A stretch of 64,000 bases of DNA, taken from the NCBI GenBank assembly GCA_027491115.1, contig JAIXWV010000027.1, positions 54,814-118,813 of the forward strand. The letters run 5' to 3'. The number at the start of each line of letters is the position of its first letter. The stretch's first letter is position 1. Of the stretch, positions 52,752 through 61,124 are shown one piece after another. The notes below the pieces were generated by a model that saw only the letters and a program-made list of their open reading frames with translations, had not been told where the DNA came from and did no database searches. The position numbers were made by a program, and so were the translations under genes. This stretch comes from Pseudomonadota bacterium. GTDB lineage: Bacteria > Bdellovibrionota > UBA1018 > CAIMNF01.

Positions 52752-53228
52752 ATGGCCAAAACTTCTGAAAAAAGAAACAAGACACGAATTCCCCTGAAGG
52801 GCAAAGTCAGGCATTCAGAATACCAGGTGCTCGGAACTCCGGTTTTCCACGAGAATGCTGCAATCGATCTTTCGGGCGGGGGAATTTCTTTTGAAACCTC
52901 ACGTGAATACCGAGTGGGGAACCTCGTCCTTCTCGAGGTGGAGCTGGACGGAGAGCGGCTTCAGCTTCTGGTGTGTGTGGCCTGGATCAAGAAGACCGGA
53001 GTCGGCACTTACCAGATCGGGGCCGAACTCATGGCATTGGATCCCGCGCACAAGGCCCGATTAAACCATCATCTTGACCGACTGAGTCAGGCCGGAGCTT
53101 CAAAAAAGAAACCCGTCCGCAAAAAAACTGTCGCGAAGAAAGTCGCTTCAAAAAAAGTCGCTTCCAAGAAGAAAGCCAAAAAGAAAAAAACACCGGTCCG
53201 CAAAACTCAGTCGCGACTTATGAAATAA
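52752..53228 (+). CDS. PilZ-domain protein with histone-H1-like basic tail
   Basis: 158 residues. The c-di-GMP-binding PilZ motifs are both present: RNKTR (R-x3-R) near residue 8 and DLSGGGISF (D-x-S-x-x-G) near 40. From about residue 118 the chain becomes a Lys/Ala/Val tail with repeats such as KKTVAKKVASKK, like histone H1 or AlgP C-termini, able to bind nucleic acid or acidic partners non-specifically. ATG 52752 lies just ahead of the first motif. It is divergent from cheY by about 120 bases. Confidence 0.87.
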   Translation: MAKTSEKRNKTRIPLKGKVRHSEYQVLGTPVFHENAAIDLSGGGISFETSREYRVGNLVLLEVELDGERLQLLVCVAWIKKTGVGTYQIGAELMALDPAHKARLNHHLDRLSQAGASKKKPVRKKTVAKKVASKKVASKKKAKKKKTPVRKTQSRLMK

Positions 53229-53279
53229 GCCGGCCCCGGCAAGCAGTGGATCGGGCTCCAATGTTTTTCAGACACGGTT

Positions 53280-54215
53280 TCATGAACTCCTCAGTTCAAG
53301 GGGGAGCGTGATCCGGGTGCGCCCTCCCGCGCGCGGGAACTCGGCCGGAGCCTCCAAAAGTATGGATTTGAGCAGTTTTCTTTCTAAGGGTTTTCCAAGT
53401 CCATCCAAGATGTGGTCGCTAAGGACGGTGATCGACTCCGGCTTTCCCGTTTCCGCTATCTCCAAACGCAACGTCAGCAGCCCGGTATGGGGGTGCTCGG
53501 AGAGGCGATCCAGAACCGCGCCTGCGAATGAATCCATCGGTCGCAATGCGCGCCTCATTCCGAGATGACCCTCGATCATCGGTCGGGGCTCGGTGAACCA
53601 ACCGTGAATCACCAATCGTGAATCCTGGATCGAAGGAACGCCATCCACACGTTCCACTCCGTGAGGAAAACGAGGATCGAATACAGTGAGGCGGTTGAAC
53701 TCCGGGGCTATTTTCTCCAAGAGATCGGACTCTTCGTGGGAGGTTTCATCAGTGGTTTCAGCCAGGCACCGGATCAGGGTGGGGCGGGCGAGCAGGGTTT
53801 CTCCCCCGCGAAAAGGACGATTCTTCCAGCGGGTCAATGAGAAGACAAAGCTGAATGGACCGTGTGGCACGTCGGTGTGAAGGCGCTGCTGGCAGCCGTC
53901 GATGTAGGCACTGAGCCAAGGGTGTGAAATCATCTGGCACCCGAGATTTTCACGCCCCCATTCGGTGAGATCACGGATGAAAGGAAGGTAGGACGATTTA
54001 CTGAAAAATTCCGCAGCGGGTGTTCGGAGTAAACGGTATTGTTCGCCACGGTTCCAGAAGTCCCAACAAAACCTTCTGGAGTCGGCTCGGATGGAGTCCT
54101 CAAAACGTGAGTCGAATTCCCTCCGTAGGTCTTCTGCCCCGGCATGGAATCGGGAATGAGTCTCAAATGGGGAGTAAGCAGATTGACGGAAAAGGACCGG
54201 TAGGCGGTTTTTCAT
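53280..54215 (-). CDS. 2-oxoglutarate/Fe(II) oxygenase with TonB-like C-terminal domain
   Basis: 311 residues. Residues about 90-215 are a prolyl-4-hydroxylase-type dioxygenase: HTDVPHG (H-x-D), the distal His in FPHGVERV, and the 2OG-binding Arg in DSRLVIHGWF. It hydroxylates an unknown protein or small molecule. The last ~85 residues (TGLLTLRLEIAETGKPESITVLSD and onward) resemble the TonB/AgmX-type C-terminal fold, with the I...G.....V..S pattern and a final FPRAGG...I..PL segment. This domain normally belongs to envelope proteins, yet no signal peptide or membrane anchor is visible. Confidence 0.8.
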   Translation of the reverse strand: MKNRLPVLFRQSAYSPFETHSRFHAGAEDLRREFDSRFEDSIRADSRRFCWDFWNRGEQYRLLRTPAAEFFSKSSYLPFIRDLTEWGRENLGCQMISHPWLSAYIDGCQQRLHTDVPHGPFSFVFSLTRWKNRPFRGGETLLARPTLIRCLAETTDETSHEESDLLEKIAPEFNRLTVFDPRFPHGVERVDGVPSIQDSRLVIHGWFTEPRPMIEGHLGMRRALRPMDSFAGAVLDRLSEHPHTGLLTLRLEIAETGKPESITVLSDHILDGLGKPLERKLLKSILLEAPAEFPRAGGRTRITLPLELRSS

Positions 54216-54239
54216 GGCTCGGTTCCAGGTGCGAGGGTT

Positions 54240-54542
54240 ATGATGAGGTGCATGCTTGATGAAAAATTAGCACACCCTGTCCAGAAAGCATCTTGGAAAT
54301 GGCTGCTCGGCAGCACCGTGTTCGGAATGGTGGTTACTGGAGCGGGTGTGAGTCTTTGTTTACCAAGGTTTTTCTCCTGGTATTTTGAACCTCCTGCCTC
54401 CATCGGAGTTTCTTGCTCGGGAGCGGTCCGATGGGCCGTTGAAAGGGTGCTTCAAGTACAGTTTTTTGCGCTCATTGTCGGGGGAATCATCGGATTCGTT
54501 CTGGCGTTCATGCTGCGGAAGCGTCAAAAACCCATCTCCTGA
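54240..54542 (+). CDS. Small two-helix membrane protein
   Basis: 100 residues (96 from ATG 54252; ATG 54243 is also in frame). Two hydrophobic helices (WLLGSTVFGMVVTGAGVSL and FFALIVGGIIGFVLAFML) with a basic end (RKRQKPIS). No recognised family. A GAGGG lies just upstream. It is divergent from the oxygenase gene and precedes cheA by 66 bases. Confidence 0.6.
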   Translation: MMRCMLDEKLAHPVQKASWKWLLGSTVFGMVVTGAGVSLCLPRFFSWYFEPPASIGVSCSGAVRWAVERVLQVQFFALIVGGIIGFVLAFMLRKRQKPIS

Positions 54543-54608
54543 TCCGGGTTCGTACCGCCTTCAAGTTCGAAGAGTCTTTTGCCGATAGGGTTAGAAGAGA
54601 GGACCCTC

Positions 54609-56408
54609 ATGGACGATTTCGAGAAGGAACTGAAACTCGGATTTCTGGAAGAAGCCAGCCAACTGCTCGCAGATGCCGAGCAATGCTTTCTGGCGCTCGA
54701 GTCGAATCCACAAGACGGGCCCATGCTCGACAAGATCTTCAGGTTGGCCCACAACCTGAAAGGGAGCTCGAAAGCGGTCGGGTTCGAGGACATCGGCGTA
54801 TTCACGCACCGGTTCGAGAGCTTCTTGTTGAAAGTGAAGAATGGCGAGATACCGGTCACCTCGTCCGTGATCAGTCTTTTGCTGGTTTGCAATGATCACA
54901 TCCGTTCGATGGTCGATACCCTGAAGGGTGATCTCGATGCACGAATTGACAGTTCTGCATTGATGGAGCGCATTGAGAGCGCGAGTCATGGTGAATCTGC
55001 CGAGCCTGAGTCGGCGACAGCCGACCTGGCAACAGCCGAGCCGGCAATTGAAGAAGAGATTTTTGAGGCCCCGACCCCCGAAGAGGTGGAACTCATCCGT
55101 CTGGTGAACCATTCCTTCGATGCCACCGGCATCGATTCCGGGGTTGAAGTGCCTGTGGCAGCCGAGAACGTCCCCATCATCCATGCGGTACCTTCGGCCC
55201 AAACCGCACCGTCTCCAGCGGCACATGCCGCCCCGGCGCCTGAAGAGTCGATTCGGGTATCACTCGCCCGTCTTGAGAAACTCATCAATTCCGTTGGGGA
55301 GCTGGTGATCCTTCAAACCGTATTGCGTGAACAGTCCTTGAGCTCGAACGCCCACCTGCTCCGGAAGACGATCCACCAAATGGGGAAGGTCACCAAAGAA
55401 GTCCAAGATATCTCGATGAGTCTGCGGATGGTACCGCTTCGCCAAACCTTTCAGAAGATGCAGCGAATCGTGCGTGACACCTCAGGAATGCTCGGAAAAA
55501 AAGTGTCTCTAGTGACCTCAGGAGATGACACCGAACTCGATAAAACCGTTCTTGAGAATATCAGCGATCCTTTGGTTCATTTGATTCGGAATGCATGTGA
55601 CCACGGTGTGGAATCCCCTGAAATCCGCCAGGCAAAAGGCAAAGCTGAATCCGGAACAGTAAAACTGAACGCTTACCACCAGAGCGGAAAGCTCGTGATT
55701 GAAGTAAAGGATGACGGTGGGGGGATTGACGGCGCTAGACTGACCGCAAAAGCCATTGAAAAAGGAATATTGAAGGCTGGTACGGTGCTGCCTGAACAAG
55801 AAGCCATCCACCTTATATTCCATCCGGGTTTCTCGACTAAAGCCCAGGTCACCGAAGTTTCAGGTCGGGGAGTTGGAATGGATGTCGTAAAAACCAATAT
55901 TGAAGCCCTTCAAGGAGAGGTGCAAGTTGAAACCGTTCTGGGTGAGGGCACTACCTTCAAAGTCATACTGCCGCTGACTCTGGCAATCATCGACGGTATG
56001 GTGGTTCAAAACGAGGGCTGCCGATTTGTAGTTCCGCTCTCGCACGTACACGAAACTTTGAAGCCCGGAGTTGAGGATGTGAAACACACCACCACAATGG
56101 GTGAGGTATTGCTACTCAGGGGCGAGAATCTTCCACTCTACAGGCTGAACACCTTGCTCGGGCACAAAAAGTCAGCGATGAAAGCAGCAAACGAACAGAT
56201 CGCTATGGTGATTCGATATGCGGGGAATCCGTTTGCTGTTCTGGTCGATGATATTCTTGGACAACAGCAGGTAGTGATCAAGGAAGTGGGTCATGAAATC
56301 CAAAATTTGAAGTGGATGAGCGGTAGTGCCATCCTTGGTGATGGAAAGCCTGCGATCATCATTGAAATGAACGAACTTGTCAAACCTGCAAAGCGAGGAG
56401 CCGCTTGA
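54609..56408 (+). CDS. cheA: Chemotaxis histidine kinase CheA
   Basis: 599 residues. P1: Hpt domain with His48 in AHNLKGSSKAVGF. There is no clear P2 (CheY/CheB-binding) domain; about 128-215 is Glu/Ala/Pro-rich linker. P3 dimerisation: RLEKLINSVGELVILQT. P4 kinase: LIRNACDHGVE (N box), DDGGGIDG, GFSTKAQVTEVSGRGVGMDVVK and GEGTTFKVILPLTL. P5 CheW-like: to the C-terminus. It autophosphorylates and passes phosphate to CheY and CheB. RBS GAGAGGA precedes ATG 54609. It heads cheA-cheW-cheR-cheB. Confidence 0.95.
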   Translation: MDDFEKELKLGFLEEASQLLADAEQCFLALESNPQDGPMLDKIFRLAHNLKGSSKAVGFEDIGVFTHRFESFLLKVKNGEIPVTSSVISLLLVCNDHIRSMVDTLKGDLDARIDSSALMERIESASHGESAEPESATADLATAEPAIEEEIFEAPTPEEVELIRLVNHSFDATGIDSGVEVPVAAENVPIIHAVPSAQTAPSPAAHAAPAPEESIRVSLARLEKLINSVGELVILQTVLREQSLSSNAHLLRKTIHQMGKVTKEVQDISMSLRMVPLRQTFQKMQRIVRDTSGMLGKKVSLVTSGDDTELDKTVLENISDPLVHLIRNACDHGVESPEIRQAKGKAESGTVKLNAYHQSGKLVIEVKDDGGGIDGARLTAKAIEKGILKAGTVLPEQEAIHLIFHPGFSTKAQVTEVSGRGVGMDVVKTNIEALQGEVQVETVLGEGTTFKVILPLTLAIIDGMVVQNEGCRFVVPLSHVHETLKPGVEDVKHTTTMGEVLLLRGENLPLYRLNTLLGHKKSAMKAANEQIAMVIRYAGNPFAVLVDDILGQQQVVIKEVGHEIQNLKWMSGSAILGDGKPAIIIEMNELVKPAKRGAA

Positions 56409-56409
56409 T

Positions 56410-56907
56410 ATGAATCACTCTAAGAATACCAATGCTAATCGTGAACGTTTTCTCTCATTTTCTCTTGGGAACGAGGAGTATGCAGTGCCCTTGCTCGCAG
56501 TCCGGGAGGTGATCGCCCTGCCTGAGTTCACACCAGTTCCGTACACACCAACCTACTTTCTGGGAATTATGAATCTTCGAGGGCAGGTGATCTCGATCAT
56601 GGATCTACGCCAGAAGCTAGGGATCAAGCCGGGAGTGAATACTGAGACCGCGGTGATCATCTGTGACCTAAATGGAGCTTCAATCGGAGTTGTGGTGGAT
56701 TCAGTCAATACCGTATTGAACCCTGACTCAGCCGATGTTTCGGAAAAGCCAGAGATTCAGTCCAACCGTCCGACAGACTACATTACCGGGGTGTACCGGA
56801 AGGATAAAAAACTGATTCTTTTCCTTGATCTGTCGCGTTCATTGAGTTTGGAAGATCATGCGGCTGTCAGAAAGTCCGCTGAAGTTCGTGCCCCTAAGGC
56901 GGCTTGA
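56410..56907 (+). CDS. cheW: Chemotaxis coupling protein CheW
   Basis: 165 residues. CheW fold: FLSFSLGNEEYAVPLLAVREVIAL, VPYTPTYFLGIMNLRGQVISIMDLR, and VVVDSVNTVL. It couples receptors (MCPs) to CheA. One base separates the cheA stop and this ATG; an AGGAG lies 11 bases upstream. No receptor gene lies in the window, so the receptors are encoded elsewhere. Confidence 0.94.
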   Translation: MNHSKNTNANRERFLSFSLGNEEYAVPLLAVREVIALPEFTPVPYTPTYFLGIMNLRGQVISIMDLRQKLGIKPGVNTETAVIICDLNGASIGVVVDSVNTVLNPDSADVSEKPEIQSNRPTDYITGVYRKDKKLILFLDLSRSLSLEDHAAVRKSAEVRAPKAA

Positions 56908-56911
56908 TCAG

Positions 56912-58753
56912 ATGGGACAGGCACTTCAGACACCACGTTATCCAGATCTTTATGCTCACTTGTCTGAGCAGGTGATGAAACTCACCGGTGTTCAACTTGG
57001 GGAAAAACAGCGCTCAATGGTGGAGTCTCGTCTCCACAAACGAATTCATGAGCTCGGATTCCGGAGTATCACTGAGTACCAATCCTACTACGAATCTCAT
57101 GAAAAAGAGGAAATCCAGTCGATTGTTGGTCTCCTGACCACTCATTATACCTACTTCTTCAGGGAGTTTGCTCACTTCGAGTACATCGCTGAAAAAGTGT
57201 TGCCTGAGTTGGTGCCGCTGGTTCGTCAGCGTCCAGACAAGACTCTCCTGGTCTGGTCGGCCGCTGTTTCGAGGGGCCAGGAAGCGTACTCACTTGCGAT
57301 GTTCCTCAATCACCATTTGAAGGCCTACGGCGGTGACATCCGGATAAAAATTCTCGGAACTGATGTTGACGAGCAGTCTGTCAAGATCGCATCTAACGGT
57401 GTTTATCCACGAAAAGAGATTAGCGAAGCTCCTTTGGCGTACCTGGGTGATCATTGGGCACGCGGTACCGGAGAGATTTCGGATTATGTGAAAGCCCGCG
57501 CTCCCCTCAGAAAAATGGTCGAGTTCCATACGGCGAACCTGCTCGACTTTCGTGATCGTGTGGGAGATCGAAAATTTGACCTGATTTTTTGTCGAAATGT
57601 ATTCATCTATTTCAGTCCTGAGCAGATTCGTTCATCCACCGAGAGGATGCTGAAGCATCTTTATCCTCATGGTCATTTCTTTATTGGGATGTCCGAGTCA
57701 CTTTCCGGGCTTGGTTTTGAATTAAAATGCAAAGGGCCCTCTGTTTACCGGTTCCCTGACAAGTCACCCTTGCCAGCTCTTGAACCGAAGAAGGTTCTAC
57801 CTCCTGTAGCTTCCGTTCCAAAGATCATTAAGGTTTTTTGCGTGGATGATTCTTCAAGCATCCATACGTTGTTGAAGCAGATTCTTAAGCCTGATCAAGG
57901 ATTTGAGATTGTTGGACAGGCGATGAATGGTGTTGAGGCAGTGGATAAACTCAAGAAGATGGATCATGTTGATGTGATCACCCTCGATATTCACATGCCA
58001 GAGATGACCGGAATTGAGTACTTGGAAAGACACTTCGTGCCAGGTCATCCACCAGTAGTCATGGTCAGTTCGGTTTCTAGGGATCAGTCTGAGCTTCCGC
58101 TTCGGACCCTTAAGCTTGGTGCTTCAGACTATGTGGAAAAGCCAGCATTGAATGCCCTTCAAGAGCGCGGTGAGGAATTGCGCGCTAAGTTGAAGACAGC
58201 TGTGCTTGGTAGGAATCAGTCAGAGCGTTCATTGCGGCTCGAAGAGGAGTTCAAGAAGAAGGTGGTGATTCTGGCACCTGAGCGGAAACTCCGTGTGCTC
58301 GCCTCGGGTTTGGCTCACCTGAAGAAGACCGCGCAGTTCTTGAAGGATCTCGATGGTAGCCAACCCCCTGTCCATATTCTTTTCGAGGGTGTGTCTGGGA
58401 ACTTGCCCGAGATCGCCAGGGAGCTGTCCTTTTTGAGTGGGAAGAAGGTCGTGTTCCTAGAAGATTTGAGTGTGAAGGCAAGGCCGGGGGAGATTCGAGT
58501 ATTGGATTTCAAGAAAGGAATCCAGTTCATTTCTAAGGCTCATGCTGGTGACCGGTTGTCTGTTGCTGTTCTGGGAGAATGGGGAAAACAATCGGCTCTC
58601 GAGCTGAAGGGTCTCCGTGCTGCACAGCTGCTTCTCGAGGATCTTGGGGGTGGGAAGGGCGCGGAACATCTGCATCATATTGCGAGCGATGTGTTTCCTA
58701 GTACGAGCTTTCCTTTCCTGGGTAGCGAGTTTTTCGCCAAGGGGGATACTTGA
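56912..58753 (+). CDS. cheR: CheR methyltransferase fused to receiver and pseudo-CheB domain
   Basis: 613 residues, about twice a normal CheR. Residues 1-285: CheR, with THYTYFFREFAHFEYI, VWSAAVSRGQEAYSLAM (usual WSAGCSTGEEPYS; the Gly and first Glu are changed), ILGTDVDEQ and FDLIFCRNVFIYF. Residues 305-430: complete receiver (Asp312/313, Asp359 in LDIHMPEMTG, Lys410 in VEKPA). Residues ~445-613 align with the CheB methylesterase fold, but the Ser, His and Asp triad is gone (GEWGKQ replaces GMGNDG; LFEGV replaces VQHIP). Start ATG 56912 gives the natural CheR N-terminus. The TGA overlaps the cheB TTG. Confidence 0.9.
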   Translation: MGQALQTPRYPDLYAHLSEQVMKLTGVQLGEKQRSMVESRLHKRIHELGFRSITEYQSYYESHEKEEIQSIVGLLTTHYTYFFREFAHFEYIAEKVLPELVPLVRQRPDKTLLVWSAAVSRGQEAYSLAMFLNHHLKAYGGDIRIKILGTDVDEQSVKIASNGVYPRKEISEAPLAYLGDHWARGTGEISDYVKARAPLRKMVEFHTANLLDFRDRVGDRKFDLIFCRNVFIYFSPEQIRSSTERMLKHLYPHGHFFIGMSESLSGLGFELKCKGPSVYRFPDKSPLPALEPKKVLPPVASVPKIIKVFCVDDSSSIHTLLKQILKPDQGFEIVGQAMNGVEAVDKLKKMDHVDVITLDIHMPEMTGIEYLERHFVPGHPPVVMVSSVSRDQSELPLRTLKLGASDYVEKPALNALQERGEELRAKLKTAVLGRNQSERSLRLEEEFKKKVVILAPERKLRVLASGLAHLKKTAQFLKDLDGSQPPVHILFEGVSGNLPEIARELSFLSGKKVVFLEDLSVKARPGEIRVLDFKKGIQFISKAHAGDRLSVAVLGEWGKQSALELKGLRAAQLLLEDLGGGKGAEHLHHIASDVFPSTSFPFLGSEFFAKGDT

Positions 58754-60141
58754 AGCTCAAGCATTTGGAGCTCATTTCAGTTAAGAGCGGGCATCCCGGT
58801 GTTCTTTCACTGTTTGATGGCGTTTTGTGGGTTGCCCACGGGGCCAAAGAGTCAGCGGCGGTGTGGTTGAGCTCTCGTTCTGTTAAGAGTTTAGATTATG
58901 CAATAGCATATCGTTCCCTGGAGACAGTACTCGGCGAAATCATCTGTTGCAAGTTAGCTGGAGAAGAAAGGGCTGTTAAGGGTATCGAAGCTTGGATGCG
59001 GGAACAAGACCGTCCCCTTGCAAATGTTGCCGTCCGGAACGGTGCTTTTGAAGTCGCTTTCAGTCCTGCTGATAATCGGGTGCGTATTTCAAGAAAGCTC
59101 CGAGTTTTAGTGGTGGATGATAGTAAGACCATCCGGAATCTGTTGACCAAGATTCTCAATTCAGATTCCTCAGTTGAGGTGGTGGGGGCTGCGGATCGCC
59201 CCTCCGAGGCTCTTCGTCTCATTGAAAGCTTAAAACCAGATGTGGTGACACTAGATTTGCACATGCCTGAGATGAACGGACTCGACTTCCTCAGGAAGTT
59301 TCTTCCGAACCATCCGATTCCTACCGTGATGGTTTCCGCTGTGAGCCTAGAAGAAGGTTCGGAGGTGCTACAATGTCTTGAGGCGGGTGCTGTAGATTAT
59401 ATACAGAAACCCAGTGCCACAGAGATATCAGAGATTTCTCCTCAGTTGATTGAAAAAGTGAAAATGGCTGCCGGAGTTAAGGTGAAGGTTTCTACTTTGG
59501 CCGGGCAAGCCGGTAGATCCAATCGTCGTTGGAGTGGATCACAGGGATCCATGGAACGTGACCGACTCTTGGTGATTGGTTCCTCCACAGGTGGAACGGA
59601 AGCTCTACGAAAAATCCTGATCGAGTTGCCTGACCAGATTCCTCCCACGCTGATTGTACAACATATTCCAGCTATGTTCTCCAAGGCTTTCGCTGAAAGG
59701 ATGAATGATCTCTGTCCTTTTCGGGTGAAAGAGGCTGAGGACGGGGATGAGATCCTGCCCGATCATGTGTTCATTGCACCGGGTGGGAAGCAAATGAAGA
59801 TCCGGAAGCGGGCCGATGGGAAAAAGTTTATTGTGGTGAATGACGCTCCTCCGATGAACCGCCACAAGCCTTCTGTGGATTACCTTTTCCATGCAGTTGC
59901 CGAGACGGTGGGCGGGGAGTGTGTCGGAGTGATTTTGACGGGAATGGGAAATGACGGAGCCGCCGGACTAAAGCGCCTGAGAGACGCTGGTGCTCGGACC
60001 ATTGCGCAAGACGAAAAAACCTGTGTGGTTTTCGGCATGCCGCGTGAGGCAATCCTTTTAGGGGCTGCCCAGGAGATCTTGCCCCTTCAAGAAATACCGG
60101 GCTGTCTGGTGCGCTGGTTCAGTCAGAAAAAATCCGCCTGA
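58750..60141 (+). CDS. cheB: CheB methylesterase with CheD-like N-terminal domain
   Basis: 463 residues; normal CheB is about 350. Residues 1-113 are extra and look like a decayed CheD deamidase (GVLSLFDGVLWVAHG in place of the L-GLGSC-V site; then ERAVKGIEAWMREQDRPLANVAVRNGAFEVAFSPADNRVRI, cf. the CheD C-terminal pattern). Residues 117-235: receiver (Asp123/124, Asp169, Lys220). Residues 270-455: methylesterase with GSSTGGTEAL (Ser), VQHIPAMFS (His) and GMGNDGAAG (Asp), all intact. It removes methyl groups from receptors. Start is TTG 58750, overlapping the cheR stop (TTGA), with AAGGGGG upstream. Confidence 0.92.
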   Translation: MKLKHLELISVKSGHPGVLSLFDGVLWVAHGAKESAAVWLSSRSVKSLDYAIAYRSLETVLGEIICCKLAGEERAVKGIEAWMREQDRPLANVAVRNGAFEVAFSPADNRVRISRKLRVLVVDDSKTIRNLLTKILNSDSSVEVVGAADRPSEALRLIESLKPDVVTLDLHMPEMNGLDFLRKFLPNHPIPTVMVSAVSLEEGSEVLQCLEAGAVDYIQKPSATEISEISPQLIEKVKMAAGVKVKVSTLAGQAGRSNRRWSGSQGSMERDRLLVIGSSTGGTEALRKILIELPDQIPPTLIVQHIPAMFSKAFAERMNDLCPFRVKEAEDGDEILPDHVFIAPGGKQMKIRKRADGKKFIVVNDAPPMNRHKPSVDYLFHAVAETVGGECVGVILTGMGNDGAAGLKRLRDAGARTIAQDEKTCVVFGMPREAILLGAAQEILPLQEIPGCLVRWFSQKKSA

Positions 60142-60149
60142 AAGGCGGA
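60133..60149. other. Stem-loop across the cheB stop
   Basis: TCCGCC (60133-60138) pairs with GGCGGA (60144-60149) around the TGA. A six-base A run before it means it would be a good terminator only on the minus strand, where no gene ends. It may protect the cheB message from 3' decay. Confidence 0.4.
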
Positions 60150-60215
60150 CTATTCCGGGTTTCTCCAGGTTCCAATTCCTTGATTTTCAGCTTATCCTCA
60201 CGTCAGGGGGCCAGG

Positions 60216-61124
60216 ATGCTGAAGCGTTTTTTGATGGAGACGGATTGGGAGCAGGTGAAGACGGTGATCCGTGCTCTTGATCGGGTCGAGATCCTTGAGG
60301 TTCCCGGACTTGAGGACCGAATCGACCGTCTCGGGATTGAACTCAATTCGGCCGGCTTTGACCGCTGGGGTTTACACCCTGATACACTTCGTAAGTTTGC
60401 GCCTTATTTGTATTTTCTGTACAAGAAGTATTTCCGTGTTGAGACAGCGGGTATCGACCAGATTCCGGAGGGTAGGGTATTGTTCATTGGGAATCATGGT
60501 GGACAAGTTCCGCTCGATGCAATGATGGCGGGCCTTGCGCTATTCATTGAAGGCGAACCGCCACGCGTGGCGCGCGCCATGGTTGAACGTTGGGTTCCGA
60601 CCGTTCCGTTTGTGAGTTCTCTTTTCACTCGGATTGGAGCGATGGTGGGAGATCCCATGAACTGCCGAGAGTTGCTTCATCATGACCAGTCCGTGCTTGT
60701 GTTTCCCGAGGGAGTGAGGGGCTCCGGAAAGCTCTTCAAGGACCGGTATCAGCTTCAACGTTTCGGAACTGGATTTATGCGCCTCGCGCTCGAGACCCGG
60801 ACACCGATTGTTCCGGTGGCAATTATCGGAACAGAGGAAACCTATCCAAGTGTGTTCAATTTCGAGTTGCTCGCCAAGGCTGTGGGGGCACCTTATTTCC
60901 CTGTGACTCCGTTTTTTCCACTTCTTGGACCTCTTGGATTGCTTCCACTACCTTCCAAGATCACGGTTCGATTCGGTAAGCCCTTAAACTTCGAGGGTGA
61001 CCCGGGTGAATCGGAGGATTTGATCCGGGGCAAGGTCCAAACTGTGAAGGAGGCGCTACAAGAGGAGATCCTCACCGGTTTGAAGCTCCGAGGTGAAAAT
61101 ATTTTCACGGGAGCCGCCAAATGA
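60216..61124 (+). CDS. Lysophospholipid acyltransferase, PlsC family
   Basis: 302 residues. Acyltransferase motifs: NHGGQVPLD, a variant of H-x4-D with two extra residues between His and Asp (seen in a PlsC subfamily with NHxGxxPxD), and FPEGVRGSGK. A helical N-terminal region of about 85 residues precedes. It probably esterifies a lysophospholipid or related acceptor at the membrane. ATG 60216 has a CAGG-rich RBS immediately upstream. The stop overlaps the SDR gene (ATGA), so the two likely act together on one lipid. Confidence 0.85.
   Translation: MLKRFLMETDWEQVKTVIRALDRVEILEVPGLEDRIDRLGIELNSAGFDRWGLHPDTLRKFAPYLYFLYKKYFRVETAGIDQIPEGRVLFIGNHGGQVPLDAMMAGLALFIEGEPPRVARAMVERWVPTVPFVSSLFTRIGAMVGDPMNCRELLHHDQSVLVFPEGVRGSGKLFKDRYQLQRFGTGFMRLALETRTPIVPVAIIGTEETYPSVFNFELLAKAVGAPYFPVTPFFPLLGPLGLLPLPSKITVRFGKPLNFEGDPGESEDLIRGKVQTVKEALQEEILTGLKLRGENIFTGAAK

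Noticed and set aside
56858..56911. ATG 56858 as start of cheR
   Set aside because: It would overlap cheW by 50 bases and add residues absent from CheR; ATG 56912 starts at the conserved N-terminus.
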